64,000 nt of DNA from an uncultured Oscillospiraceae bacterium. GTDB lineage: Bacteria > Bacillota > Clostridia > Oscillospirales > Oscillospiraceae. The stretch lies in the NCBI GenBank assembly GCA_910579775.1, contig CAJTUE010000005.1:104762-168761 (forward strand). Direction: 5' to 3'. Both the position numbers and the translations under genes were made by a program. The number at the start of each line of letters is the position of its first letter. Positions within the stretch are counted from its first letter, which is position 1. Below are positions 56,817 through 64,000 of this stretch, piece after piece. The notes below the pieces were generated by a model. It was not told where the DNA came from. It made no database searches and saw only the letters and a list, made by a program, of their open reading frames with translations.

Positions 56817-57695
56817 ATGCGGATCGTCAACATGACGGTGACGGGGGATCTGGTAGAGGTGGACGGCAGCGTGGTAGGTGTGCAGGGCAGCGGCAACGCG
56901 GACACCCTGCGCCTCACCTTTGACGCCGTCTGGGACGGTTGGGCCAAGACCGCTGTCTGGTGGGACGCTCACGGGGGCGAGGCGGTGAGCTGGACCCTGA
57001 CGGCGGACCTTCTGGAGGACGTGGCGGTGAGCGTTCGGCGCTATCTGCTGCCCGTGCCCCCGGAGGCGCTGCGGTACGGCGGACCGTGCAACCTGGTGGT
57101 GGACGGTTATCGAGACGGCAAGCGGGGGCGCACCGTGACCCAGACCTTCGACGTTGCCAGGGCGCCTGTGCGCGCCGCCGTGGCCGGGGGCGCCGTTACC
57201 TCTCCCACCGATATGGAGCAGATGCAGGGGCAGGTGGACGGCCTGCTGGCGGAGCTCAAGGCGGCGGCGGGAAACGGCCCCTACGTGGGCGAGAACGGCA
57301 ACTGGTACGTCTGGGACATGGAGGCGGAGGCCTACCGGGACACGGAGATCAGCGCCCGGGGCCGGACCGGCGAGGCCGGACCCCAAGGCGAAAAAGGCGA
57401 GACCGGAGCCACGGGGCCGAAGGGTGACGCCGGGCCTCAGGGACCGCGGGGGGAGACCGGGCCCCAGGGAGAACGGGGGGAAACGGGACATCAGGGACCC
57501 CGGGGAGAGCCCGGGGCGGACGGCCGGGATGGACGGGATGGGGCGCTGGTGAGCGTGGCGTCCGGGATGTTCGCCATGGGGGTGTCGGAGGACGGGCACC
57601 TCATTCTGGCGGTGAACGAGGGAGAAGCCGCGCCGCCGATCCACATCGACCCGGCAACGGGGCATTTGATTTACAAGATTACAACGAACGAGTAA
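56817..57695 (+). CDS. phage fibre protein with collagen-like repeats
   Basis: 292 residues after AAAGGAGG. The N-terminal 120 residues form a beta-rich domain, probably for attachment to the virion. A run of Gly-X-Y triplets spans about residues 182-240 (GEAGPQGEKGETGATGPKGD and onward), predicting a collagen-like triple helix. A short C-terminal domain with ASGMFAMGVSEDGHLIL ends the chain. Similar fibres are common in phages of gut Firmicutes. The DNA is GC-rich and repetitive there. Confidence 0.8.
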   Translation: MRIVNMTVTGDLVEVDGSVVGVQGSGNADTLRLTFDAVWDGWAKTAVWWDAHGGEAVSWTLTADLLEDVAVSVRRYLLPVPPEALRYGGPCNLVVDGYRDGKRGRTVTQTFDVARAPVRAAVAGGAVTSPTDMEQMQGQVDGLLAELKAAAGNGPYVGENGNWYVWDMEAEAYRDTEISARGRTGEAGPQGEKGETGATGPKGDAGPQGPRGETGPQGERGETGHQGPRGEPGADGRDGRDGALVSVASGMFAMGVSEDGHLILAVNEGEAAPPIHIDPATGHLIYKITTNE

Positions 57696-57715
57696 CAAAG
57701 AGGAGGAAATGAAAA

Positions 57716-58024
57716 ATGGACTTGGGTAAGGTAGTAGGTAGCAAGATCCACAACGTGACGGGGGCGCCGGAGGCGTCGCTGGGGCTGGTGGAGGACTGGG
57801 CGCTGGACGTGGACAGCGGGAGCGTGTATGAGAAGACCGCGGAGGGCTGGCAGCTCCGGGGGAGCTTTAAGGGCGAAAAGGGCGCCCCCGGCCAGGACGG
57901 CGCGCCCGGGGCCCAGGGTCCCAAGGGGGACCGGGGGGAACCCGGCCAGGACGGGGTGGACGGCAAGACTCCTGCCCTGTCCATCAACGATGAGGGCCAC
58001 CTAATCGCCGCATACCCCGACTGA
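57716..58024 (+). CDS. small phage protein with collagen-like segment
   Basis: 102 residues after GAGGAGGAAATG-type spacing. A 55-residue N-terminal domain is followed by Gly-X-Y triplets (GEKGAPGQDGAPGAQGPKGD) and a C-terminal DGKTPALSINDEGHLIAAYP, which is related in kind to the end of the preceding protein. Probably a second, shorter fibre part. No enzyme motif. Confidence 0.75.
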   Translation: MDLGKVVGSKIHNVTGAPEASLGLVEDWALDVDSGSVYEKTAEGWQLRGSFKGEKGAPGQDGAPGAQGPKGDRGEPGQDGVDGKTPALSINDEGHLIAAYPD

Positions 58025-58037
58025 GGAGGGATGAAGC

Positions 58038-58601
58038 ATGGCAACGAGATACGTTGACCTTGGGCCGGTGGTGGGGCCTCCGGGGGCGGACGGTGCGCCG
58101 GGGACGACCCAGTGGGACGGCATCGGGGGGAAGCCTGAGAGCTTTCCCCCGACCTCTCACACCCACGACGCCAGCGACATCACCGGCGGCACGCTGCCGG
58201 TGAGTCGGGGCGGGACGGGACGGTCTACCATGACCAGCGGGTATTTTTTGCGGGGCAACGGGACAAGTGCGGTCATCCTGTCCTCCGCCACCTCCGCGAG
58301 GCAGGCCATGAGCGCGGTTACCCCGGTGGGTCCCATCACCGTGACCCTGTACGCCGCCAGCTGGAGCGGGAGCGGACCGTGGACGCAACAGGTGAGCGTC
58401 AGCGGCGTGACCGCCAACGATAACCACCTTCATGTCTATCCGGTGGACGTGACAGACGCGGACGCCCGGAAGCTCTACGAGGCGGCCTATGGCTGCCTCG
58501 CCGCCCAGGCGGACACCCTGGCGGGGGCCATCAAGTTTACGTGTCGGGACAAGAAGCCGGAGACCAATTTCCAAGTCATCATCGAGGGGGGACGGGTATG
58601 A
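58038..58601 (+). CDS. phage tail fibre protein
   Basis: 187 residues. Starts with a short Gly-rich GPPGADGAPGTTQWDGIGGK and the fibre-repeat motif SFPPTSHTHDASDITGGTLP, found in many phage tail fibres, then PVSRGGTGRSTMTSGYFLRG. The C-terminal 90 residues form a beta-rich domain. It overlaps the next gene by four bases. Likely part of the host-binding apparatus. Confidence 0.78.
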   Translation: MATRYVDLGPVVGPPGADGAPGTTQWDGIGGKPESFPPTSHTHDASDITGGTLPVSRGGTGRSTMTSGYFLRGNGTSAVILSSATSARQAMSAVTPVGPITVTLYAASWSGSGPWTQQVSVSGVTANDNHLHVYPVDVTDADARKLYEAAYGCLAAQADTLAGAIKFTCRDKKPETNFQVIIEGGRV

Positions 58602-59008
58602 GTAAGGTAACAGTGGTGCCGCCCATTGGTGGCGGGGGTGGAGGAGATATCCCGAGCGGCGTGATCGTCATGTGGTCGGGAGCGGCCAACGCCATCCCCA
58701 ATGGGTGGGCTCTGTGTAACGGGAGCAACGGGACACCGGACCTGCGGGGGCGGTTTGTCGTCGGGGCCGGGGACACATACAGTGTGGGAGATACCGGCGG
58801 CGCGGCGTCTGTGACGTTGACGGTGAGTCAGATCCCGAAGCATTCCCACCAAATTGCAACTATGGATGAAGGCAACAGCAATTTTGGTATTGTGTCGAGA
58901 TCGCAAAACAACGGACTGGATACCTACACAACAAAAGAAACCGGCGGCGGACAAGCCCATGAAAACCGTCCGCCGTACTATGCGCTGTGCTACGTTATGA
59001 AGCTGTAA
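58598..59008 (+). CDS. phage tail-collar domain protein
   Basis: 136 residues from the ATG at 58598, which overlaps the previous stop. IPSGVIVMWSGAANAIPNGW followed by ALCNGSNGTPDLRGRFVVGA is the collar (PF07484) signature, ending in HSHQ and a C-terminal ENRPPYYALCYVMKL, as in T4 short-tail-fibre-like proteins. Probably the receptor-binding tip. Confidence 0.88.
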   Translation: MSKVTVVPPIGGGGGGDIPSGVIVMWSGAANAIPNGWALCNGSNGTPDLRGRFVVGAGDTYSVGDTGGAASVTLTVSQIPKHSHQIATMDEGNSNFGIVSRSQNNGLDTYTTKETGGGQAHENRPPYYALCYVMKL

Positions 59009-59020
59009 GGAGGCCCCACA

Positions 59021-59386
59021 ATGTACATCAAAACAAACGAGACGGTCTGCCCCTGCGTGGGGTATAAACCGGTGGGCGACGAGGTTCGCTTTCACCTGAC
59101 GGGAGACGCGCTGCCCACGGAGCTGGGGACGGCGGTGGAACTCTACCGGGACGATGGCTTCTTGCTGGCAACCCAGACGGTTGCCGACTATGCCCGATGG
59201 GCGGTGGAGGGACGGACGCTGGTGCTGACCAACCGGCCCGTGCCCGCGCCGGTCCCGGACCCCGAGCCGGTGGAGCCGGAACCGCCCACCCCCACGGTAC
59301 AGGACGCCATGCTGGATATGCTGGCGGACTTGGACTACAGGGTCAGTCAACAGGAGCTGGCGGCCATCGCCGCCCAAAACAATTAG
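59021..59386 (+). CDS. hypothetical phage protein
   Basis: 121 residues after AAGGAGG. A beta-rich N-terminal 80 residues (FHLTGDALPTELGTAVELYR) is linked by a Pro/Glu-rich stretch to a short helical tail (VQDAMLDMLADLDYRVSQQ). The family is not recognised. It is located between the collar gene and the lysis genes. Confidence 0.7.
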   Translation: MYIKTNETVCPCVGYKPVGDEVRFHLTGDALPTELGTAVELYRDDGFLLATQTVADYARWAVEGRTLVLTNRPVPAPVPDPEPVEPEPPTPTVQDAMLDMLADLDYRVSQQELAAIAAQNN

Positions 59387-59398
59387 GAGGGCTGAGGT

Positions 59399-59581
59399 AT
59401 GAGTACATACATCGTATATAAGACGCTGGTGGAGAGCTACAAGCGGCTGGAGCGGGACACCGCTACGCTGGGGGCAAAGATCGACCTGGCCTTTGCGCTG
59501 GGCCGTCTGACCGACGAGGAATACACCGAGCTGGTGGTGAGCATCACCCCGGAGGAAGCCGAGAACGGGGAGGCAACGTAA
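59399..59581 (+). CDS. small phage protein, XkdX-like in position
   Basis: 60 residues, one helix-rich domain (YKTLVESYKRLERDTATLGA, LTDEEYTELVVSI). The mention of a LTDEEYxELV motif recalls short proteins next to phage tail fibres that work with holin genes; identity is not certain. AGGAGG precedes the ATG, and the next gene starts at the base after its stop. Confidence 0.65.
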   Translation: MSTYIVYKTLVESYKRLERDTATLGAKIDLAFALGRLTDEEYTELVVSITPEEAENGEAT

Positions 59582-59836
59582 ATGTCCAGTGATGTCATTG
59601 TTGCCCTAATCGGGCTGGGTGGGTCGGCCATTGGCTCCATCATCGGCATCATGGTAAGCTCCAAGCTGACACAGTACAGGCTGGAGCAGCTGGAAAAGAA
59701 GGTGGAGGCCCACAACCGGGTCGTGGAGCGGACCTACGAACTGGAACGCTCCAGGGATGTGGTCTTTGAGGATATCAAGGGCATCAACCACAGGATCGAT
59801 GACTTGGAGGACTTCCACAAGCCGAAAACGAGTTAG
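59582..59836 (+). CDS. XhlA-like holin-associated protein
   Basis: 84 residues: a hydrophobic segment (VIVALIGLGGSAIGSIIGIMV, about residues 5-25) and then a long charged coiled coil (LEQLEKKVEAHNRVVERTYE). XhlA-like proteins have a coiled coil and a membrane segment in the reverse order, so this may be a different accessory of the lysis cassette. It precedes the holin. Confidence 0.6.
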   Translation: MSSDVIVALIGLGGSAIGSIIGIMVSSKLTQYRLEQLEKKVEAHNRVVERTYELERSRDVVFEDIKGINHRIDDLEDFHKPKTS

Positions 59837-59847
59837 GAGGCATTGTC

Positions 59848-60033
59848 ATGAAACAGGTATTGGAAAAGCTTTTATCCGTAAAAAGCATCGTAACGCTGGT
59901 GATGACAGCGTGCATGGCGGCGCTGCTGCTCTCGGGGGTGAATCCAGGGCAGGACGTGCTGGCCCTGTTCTGCACCAGCTACGGGGCGATCATTACGTAT
60001 TTCTTTACCCGCAAGGACGGTGACGGGCGATGA
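59848..60033 (+). CDS. phage holin-like membrane protein
   Basis: 61 residues with two membrane helices (about 13-29 and 34-52) and a charged C-terminus RKDGDGR. Size, topology and position just before the endolysin fit a small holin that makes pores for it. It overlaps the endolysin by four bases. Confidence 0.7.
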   Translation: MKQVLEKLLSVKSIVTLVMTACMAALLLSGVNPGQDVLALFCTSYGAIITYFFTRKDGDGR

Positions 60034-60803
60034 CTGCGGCTGAACGGGTGGTGGACATCGCCGGGAAGGAGATCGGGGTGACCGAGCTGCCTGCCGGGAG
60101 CAACAAGGTGAAGTACAACACCTGGTTCTATGGCCGGGAGGTGTCGGGGGCGAGCTACCCCTGGTGCTGTGCCTTTGTGTGCTGGGTGTTTTACATGGCG
60201 GGGCAACTTCAGCTACTGCGCAAGACGGGGGGCTGCACCACCCTGATGAACTGGTTCAAGTCCAAGGGGAGGTTGATCCCTGCCAAGGAGGCCAAGCCGG
60301 GGGACATCGTGTTTTATCAGTTTGACAAGGACGCTTACGCCGACCATGTGGGCATCGTGGAGAAGCGCACGTCCACGGGCATCGTGGCCATCGAGGGGAA
60401 CACGTCGGTGACCAGCCAGGACAACGGCGGGGCGGTGATGCGGCGGACGCGCCGGTGGAGCTGTATCATGGCGGTGGCGCGGCCCGACTATGAGAGCGTA
60501 AAGGAGGAAAATGAGATGAGCGAAAAAGAGATCCAGGCCATGGTGGACAAGGCCGTGGACAAGGCGGTGAAGCCGCTGGAGGAGGCGCTGGCCGAGACGA
60601 TCCGGGCGGTGTACCCGGCAAGCTACCACAAGGTAGAGGAGTTACCCGAGTGGGCGCGGCCGGTGGCGCGGCGGCTCATGGACGCGGGGATCGTCAAGGG
60701 CGACGGGGCGCATGAGATCAACCTGGTCAACGGGGCCATGAACCTGGGCGCCGCGGCGGCGCTGGACAAGCTCCGGCTGGAGATGGTGGGGAGAGACGCA
60801 TGA
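60030..60803 (+). CDS. phage endolysin with CHAP domain
   Basis: 257 residues. The CHAP amidase/peptidase domain spans about 1-155, with Cys46 in SYPWCCAFVCW, His106 in YADHVGIVEK and a third polar residue near IEGNTS. A coiled middle (EEALAETIRAVY) leads to a C-terminal SLH- or EAD-unlike 60-residue segment (WARPVARRLMDAGIVKGDGA) resembling cell-wall-binding 'S-layer homology-like' modules in other endolysins. It degrades host peptidoglycan. It overlaps the next gene by four bases. Confidence 0.88.
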   Translation: MTAAERVVDIAGKEIGVTELPAGSNKVKYNTWFYGREVSGASYPWCCAFVCWVFYMAGQLQLLRKTGGCTTLMNWFKSKGRLIPAKEAKPGDIVFYQFDKDAYADHVGIVEKRTSTGIVAIEGNTSVTSQDNGGAVMRRTRRWSCIMAVARPDYESVKEENEMSEKEIQAMVDKAVDKAVKPLEEALAETIRAVYPASYHKVEELPEWARPVARRLMDAGIVKGDGAHEINLVNGAMNLGAAAALDKLRLEMVGRDA

Positions 60804-61165
60804 CGGCGGGAGAGTGCATCGTCAAGGCCGACCTTCTGCGGCCCAACGCCATCAGTGAGGGGGAAAAGGTGGCGTGGTGCTTGGAGCTGGAGCGGCAGTT
60901 AGAGCACGAGTTTTATCCTCGGTACGTTCAGAGCACGCCGCCGCCCGAAGGGGAGGAGGGCGAGGAAACAGCGCCGAAGCCGACAGGACGGGAGACCGTC
61001 CTGTCGGGCAGCGGGCCTTATGAGGAGATGTACGTCTACTATGTGGCCAGCAAGGTCGATCTGGCCAGTCAGGAGATGGAGACATATACCGTAGACGCGG
61101 CATTGCTCCGCGCCGCCATGGACGATTTTCGGAAGGACTATCACCGCACGCATGTACCCAGATAA
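60800..61165 (+). CDS. phage protein, possible head-tail connector
   Basis: 121 residues. KADLLRPNAISEGEKVAWCLELE opens a helical domain; an acidic Glu/Pro-rich loop (about 50-68) and a C-terminal helical segment follow. The sequence fits small head-tail adaptor proteins of podoviruses in size and placement before the tail gene, but no diagnostic motif was found. It overlaps the endolysin gene by four bases. Confidence 0.5.
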   Translation: MTAGECIVKADLLRPNAISEGEKVAWCLELERQLEHEFYPRYVQSTPPPEGEEGEETAPKPTGRETVLSGSGPYEEMYVYYVASKVDLASQEMETYTVDAALLRAAMDDFRKDYHRTHVPR

Positions 61166-61177
61166 GGAGGAAACACC

Positions 61178-63124
61178 ATGTATTTACCGCGGCTTTCCAT
61201 CAGCGAGCGGAAGCACCAAAAACAGAATATCCAATTCGGCGGACTGGACCGCACCCAGGCATACAGCGAGGGCGCGCTGAGCGACGCGGTGGGGGTGTCG
61301 GCCAGGCAATGGCCCTGCCTGACCGCCCGGACGGGTCGGACCCGGACACGGGAGGCCGCGGACTGCTCCGCCCTGTTTGCTTGGGGGAAGCTCATCCGCG
61401 TAGAGGGCGCGCAGCTCTTTTGCGGAGATGATTCGGTGGGGGCGGTAGAACCGGGGAAAAAGCAGTTTGCCGTGGTGAACACCAAGCTGTGCATCTTCCC
61501 AGACAAGAAGTATCTGGATCTTACCACCAAGGAGTTCGGAGACCTGGAGGCGCGGGCGCAGCTGGTAGAAAACACAGTGACCTTTACGAAAGACGCCCTG
61601 GAGGTCACCAGCCTACGCCGGGTGATGGGAAAACGTTATCAGTGCATGAACGTCACATCATTTAGCGACGACCATAAAACGTTAAAGGTAAAGCGGTATC
61701 GGGAAGAAAACATCTCCTGGTCTGCGGAAGGAGGCTGGTCCCTGACCGGGATGGAGGAAGTTATGCCGGAAAGCTTGAAGGTCGGGGATTGCGTCATGCT
61801 TCCAAAATCGTCGACGCGGGGGGACAGATGGATCGACCACACAAGAAAAACGTACAACGGGAAATTGACTCCGTATGCCACGGAATACGACAGCTGGGGC
61901 GACTACGCCTATGTCTTGGGGGTAGATTCCTGGGCGGACACTACGCATGTGGGGGTCACAGTATTCGCCGAGCGGCGCAACGCAGGAGCGTCCAACGTGA
62001 CCTTCACCGACCGGGGCTTCAAGGCGGGAGACGCGGTGACCCTCAGCGGGTGTGTCACCCACAAGGAAAATGACCGCTCCATCCTGGTCAAGGAGGTCAC
62101 CGGCACCAGGCTGGTCTTTGACTCCCCCGTGTTCCAAGAGGGTGCGGAAGCCGGGACGGTGACGGTCAGACGTATTGTCCCCGACCTGGACTTTATCTGC
62201 GAGAGCGGCAACCGCCTGTGGGGCGTTTCCAACAAGGACAAGACCATCTATGCCTCCGCCCTGGGCGACCCCACCAACTTCTACATCTACGACGGCGTGA
62301 CCGTGGGCAACAGCATGCTCAGCTACGCCGTGCCCGTGGGTACCGACGGGGACTTTACCGCCATCTGCGCCTATGGGAGCAACGTGCTCTGCTGGAAGGA
62401 GCAGTGCCTCCACAAGGTGCTGGGGACAATGCCCGCCAACTACGAGGTGTTCACCTACCAGATCGCGGGGGTGCAGGCGGGGAGCGAGGAGAGCCTGGAG
62501 ATCGTCAACGAGGTGCTGTACTACAAGGGCCGGGAGGGGGTCTACGCCTACACGGGCAGCACCCCCAAGCTCATCTCCGCCAAGCTGGGCCTTACTGACT
62601 ATGGCCAGGCGGCGGCGGGCCACGTGGGGAGGAGCTACCTCATCTCCATGAAGCGCGCGGACACGGGAACATGGGAGACCCTGAGCTTCGGCGCGGACAC
62701 GGGCCTTTGGCTCAAGGAGAGCGAGGAGCAGACGCTGGCCTTCGCCAATCTGGACGGCGTGCTCTATTCCCTCACCCCCGAGGGCATCTTCTGTCACAGC
62801 GGGGAGGCGGACGGAGCGGAGGGGAAGCCCATCCCCTGGTCGGCCACCTTCGCGCCCTTTACCGAGACGGTGCACAACAAGAAGGGCTACTCCCGGCTTT
62901 TGCTGCGGCTGGAGCTGGAGGAGGGGGCCTGGGCGGAGGTGGACGTGGCCGCGGACAACGGGCCCTTCCAGACCGTGTGGACGGCCCACGCCCCCGGCCC
63001 CGTCACCCAGGTAATTCCCATCCGCCCAGGGCGGTGCGACAGCTTTCAGGTGCGGCTGCGGGGCAAGGGCAAGTTCCTGCTTCGGAGCATGGTGCGGGAA
63101 TTTACCGTGGGGTCAGTATGGTAA
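61178..63124 (+). CDS. phage tail/stabilisation protein
   Basis: 648 residues after AAGGAGG. It begins MYLPRLSISERKHQKQNIQF and continues as a beta-rich protein with repeated short strands (YKGREGVYAYTGSTPKLIS, YSLTPEGIFCHSGEADGAEG), recalling the beta-propeller 'packaged DNA stabilisation' or tail needle accessory proteins of podoviruses such as P22 gp10-like proteins. The match is by general shape. No transmembrane or enzyme motif. It is the largest tail-type gene in view. Confidence 0.65.
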   Translation: MYLPRLSISERKHQKQNIQFGGLDRTQAYSEGALSDAVGVSARQWPCLTARTGRTRTREAADCSALFAWGKLIRVEGAQLFCGDDSVGAVEPGKKQFAVVNTKLCIFPDKKYLDLTTKEFGDLEARAQLVENTVTFTKDALEVTSLRRVMGKRYQCMNVTSFSDDHKTLKVKRYREENISWSAEGGWSLTGMEEVMPESLKVGDCVMLPKSSTRGDRWIDHTRKTYNGKLTPYATEYDSWGDYAYVLGVDSWADTTHVGVTVFAERRNAGASNVTFTDRGFKAGDAVTLSGCVTHKENDRSILVKEVTGTRLVFDSPVFQEGAEAGTVTVRRIVPDLDFICESGNRLWGVSNKDKTIYASALGDPTNFYIYDGVTVGNSMLSYAVPVGTDGDFTAICAYGSNVLCWKEQCLHKVLGTMPANYEVFTYQIAGVQAGSEESLEIVNEVLYYKGREGVYAYTGSTPKLISAKLGLTDYGQAAAGHVGRSYLISMKRADTGTWETLSFGADTGLWLKESEEQTLAFANLDGVLYSLTPEGIFCHSGEADGAEGKPIPWSATFAPFTETVHNKKGYSRLLLRLELEEGAWAEVDVAADNGPFQTVWTAHAPGPVTQVIPIRPGRCDSFQVRLRGKGKFLLRSMVREFTVGSVW

Positions 63125-63136
63125 GGGAGGCATGAC

Positions 63137-63301
63137 ATGAACCTATTTGACAAGCAGCTGGGCCACACCAACCAAGAGGACCTGCACGCCTGGATGGACC
63201 AGATAGAGCGGCACATCAACTACCTGCAGGAGCAGATGGATTACGGCTTCCGGCAGCTGGAAAAACGATTGGAGGAAGGAAAGAATGGCAAAGACGTATA
63301 A
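63137..63301 (+). CDS. small helical phage protein
   Basis: 54 residues from the ATG at 63137, behind GGGAGGCATGAC. A single amphipathic helix is likely (LHAWMDQIERHINYLQEQMD, GFRQLEKRLEEGK). It overlaps the next gene by 17 bases. Function unknown; comparable small coiled-coil proteins sit next to phage internal proteins. Confidence 0.6.
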   Translation: MNLFDKQLGHTNQEDLHAWMDQIERHINYLQEQMDYGFRQLEKRLEEGKNGKDV

Positions 63302-64000
63302 GGACCCTTACAGAGAATACACCGATGCTACTGACGTTGGCGCGGACCAGCTGCTTTTGAGCGCAGACAAGCAGGCGGGGATCAGTCAGGCAAAGCTCGA
63401 CTGGCAGAAGGCCAGCGAGGCGGGGGACCAGGCGGGCATGGACTCCGCCCACCAGCGGGCCGAGGCCATCCGCGCCCAGGCGGGATATTCCGGTGGCGCC
63501 AACGGCGGGGCGTATAACCAGTTCGCGGACAGCGGCGCCCATATGAGCGGCACACATATGAGCTCCCCGCGGTGGACGCCGACCTATGAGAAGGAGCGCG
63601 CGGACACCCTGTCCCAGCTCCAGAGCCGGAAGCCCTTCTCCTATGACCCGGAGAAGGACCCCACGTATCAGCAGTATAAGGCCCAGTATGAGCGTGGGGC
63701 CAGCAAGTCCATGCAGGACACCATGGGCCAGGTCATGGCCCGGACGGGGGGCTTGGCGTCCTCCTTTGCCCAGACGGCGGGGCAGCAGAGCTACAACGCC
63801 GCCATGGCCCAGCTGGCGGACAAGGTGCCCGAGCTCCGCCAGCTGGCCTACCAGATGTACATGGACGAGGGAAACCGGCTGCGAAGCGACCTCCAGATGT
63901 ACGACAGCCTGGACAGCTCGGACGCCTCCCGCTGGCAGGCCACCGTGCTCAGCCCCTTCCAGTCCGACCGGGCCTATGCCCTGGACGTGGACAACACCCT
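63285..64000 (+). CDS. phage internal-virion-like protein (3' end outside window)
   Basis: At least 238 residues from the ATG at 63285 after GAGGAAGGAA, still open at the window edge. It is Ala/Gln/Tyr-rich and helical (ADKQAGISQAKLDWQKASEA, GLASSFAQTAGQQSYNAAMA, QLAYQMYMDEGNRLRSDLQM), which suits an ejected internal protein of a short-tailed phage. It may be a distant relative of the broken gene at 29939-30959; that is only a resemblance in composition and position. Confidence 0.65.
   Translation, partial: MAKTYKDPYREYTDATDVGADQLLLSADKQAGISQAKLDWQKASEAGDQAGMDSAHQRAEAIRAQAGYSGGANGGAYNQFADSGAHMSGTHMSSPRWTPTYEKERADTLSQLQSRKPFSYDPEKDPTYQQYKAQYERGASKSMQDTMGQVMARTGGLASSFAQTAGQQSYNAAMAQLADKVPELRQLAYQMYMDEGNRLRSDLQMYDSLDSSDASRWQATVLSPFQSDRAYALDVDNT

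Larger units (their letters stand above)
49901..64000. mobile_element. prophage, podovirus-like, right end outside window
   Basis: From a LexA-like repressor through small and large terminase, portal, scaffold, N4-gp56 capsid protein, collagen-like and collar fibre proteins, holin, endolysin and tail proteins, all plus-strand after the repressor. No tape-measure gene, tail sheath or tube genes appear, which suits a short-tailed phage. Integrase and replication genes are not in the window. Confidence 0.85.

Noticed and set aside
57340..57540. Tandem DNA repeat or CRISPR-like array
   Set aside because: The periodicity is that of Gly-X-Y codons within a fibre gene; no constant repeat or spacers. 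No CRISPR array or cas gene was seen anywhere in the window.
58598..59008. Diversity-generating retroelement target at the collar gene
   Set aside because: No reverse transcriptase, template repeat or adenine-biased variable repeat is visible in the window.

Overview
The window looks like a chromosomal segment of a GC-rich, low-redundancy Clostridia bacterium, most likely a gut Oscillospiraceae of the Flavonifractor/Lawsonibacter/Intestinimonas kind. The signs are Firmicutes-style AGGAGG ribosome sites and promoters, a Bacillus/Clostridium-type LexA with its box, a PTS locus, VanR-like and HxlR regulators, pseudouridine catabolism, lipoproteins with a Cys lipobox, and N4-gp56 type prophage genes. 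The genus is an inference. Two stretches are visibly more AT-rich than the rest (about 1.4-3.1 kb and 49.6-49.9 kb).

Layout. 1-6.7 kb: a scarred integration zone. Two copies of the 3' half of a tRNA-Met(CAT) gene (3280 and 6688), each preceded at the same distance by a shared repeat, bracket a dead tyrosine integrase and a MATE/LysR pair fused head to head by a deletion. An AT-rich P-loop ATPase and a partial AlbA/HATPase regulator lie left of them. 6.8-13.1 kb: a minus-strand signalling operon (transcription factor with a BTAD domain and a degenerate GGDEF, a receiver/HD-GYP/GGDEF protein, an HPt protein and a hybrid histidine kinase). 13.4-18.3 kb: a divergent cluster with a transglutaminase lipoprotein, PilC/GspF, four small membrane-anchored pseudopilin-like proteins and a PilT-type ATPase. 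18.5-25.4 kb: CutC, a membrane protein, a complete PTS set (EI, EIIA, HPr, EIICB) and a HAD phosphatase. 25.4-26.7 kb: a row of truncated genes, including a macrodomain gene collapsed onto the tail of a SirTM sirtuin gene. 26.9-29.4 kb: HxlR regulator, phosphoesterase lipoprotein, lipid kinase. 29.4-31.3 kb: a decayed phage fragment between two copies of one hairpin. 31.3-49.5 kb: RHH protein, Cys-rich protein, LexA, a heterodimeric ABC exporter, XRE regulator, lepA with a duplicated start and a highly folded leader, a topoisomerase A subunit, YitT, psuK-psuG, an orphan response regulator and pta. 49.6-64 kb: the left part of a podovirus-like prophage, from a LexA-like repressor and its operators through terminase, portal, scaffold, capsid, collagen-like fibre genes, lysis genes and tail genes, running off the window.

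How the genes work together. The c-di-GMP/phosphorelay operon lies back to back with the pilus-like cluster and is the natural candidate to control it. The PTS locus carries phosphate from EI through HPr to the EIIA and EIICB proteins; its HPr lacks the regulatory serine. LexA and the prophage repressor both have the self-cleavage residues, so DNA damage should release both.

Most unusual observations: a roughly 130-bp intergenic repeat (22.5 and 44.9 kb, with a partial copy inside the prophage) whose stems differ by compensating changes while its loops are conserved; the multi-hairpin insert that duplicates the start of lepA; and the collapsed macro/SirTM module. Positions of promoters and hairpins were read by eye; no folding or database search was run.
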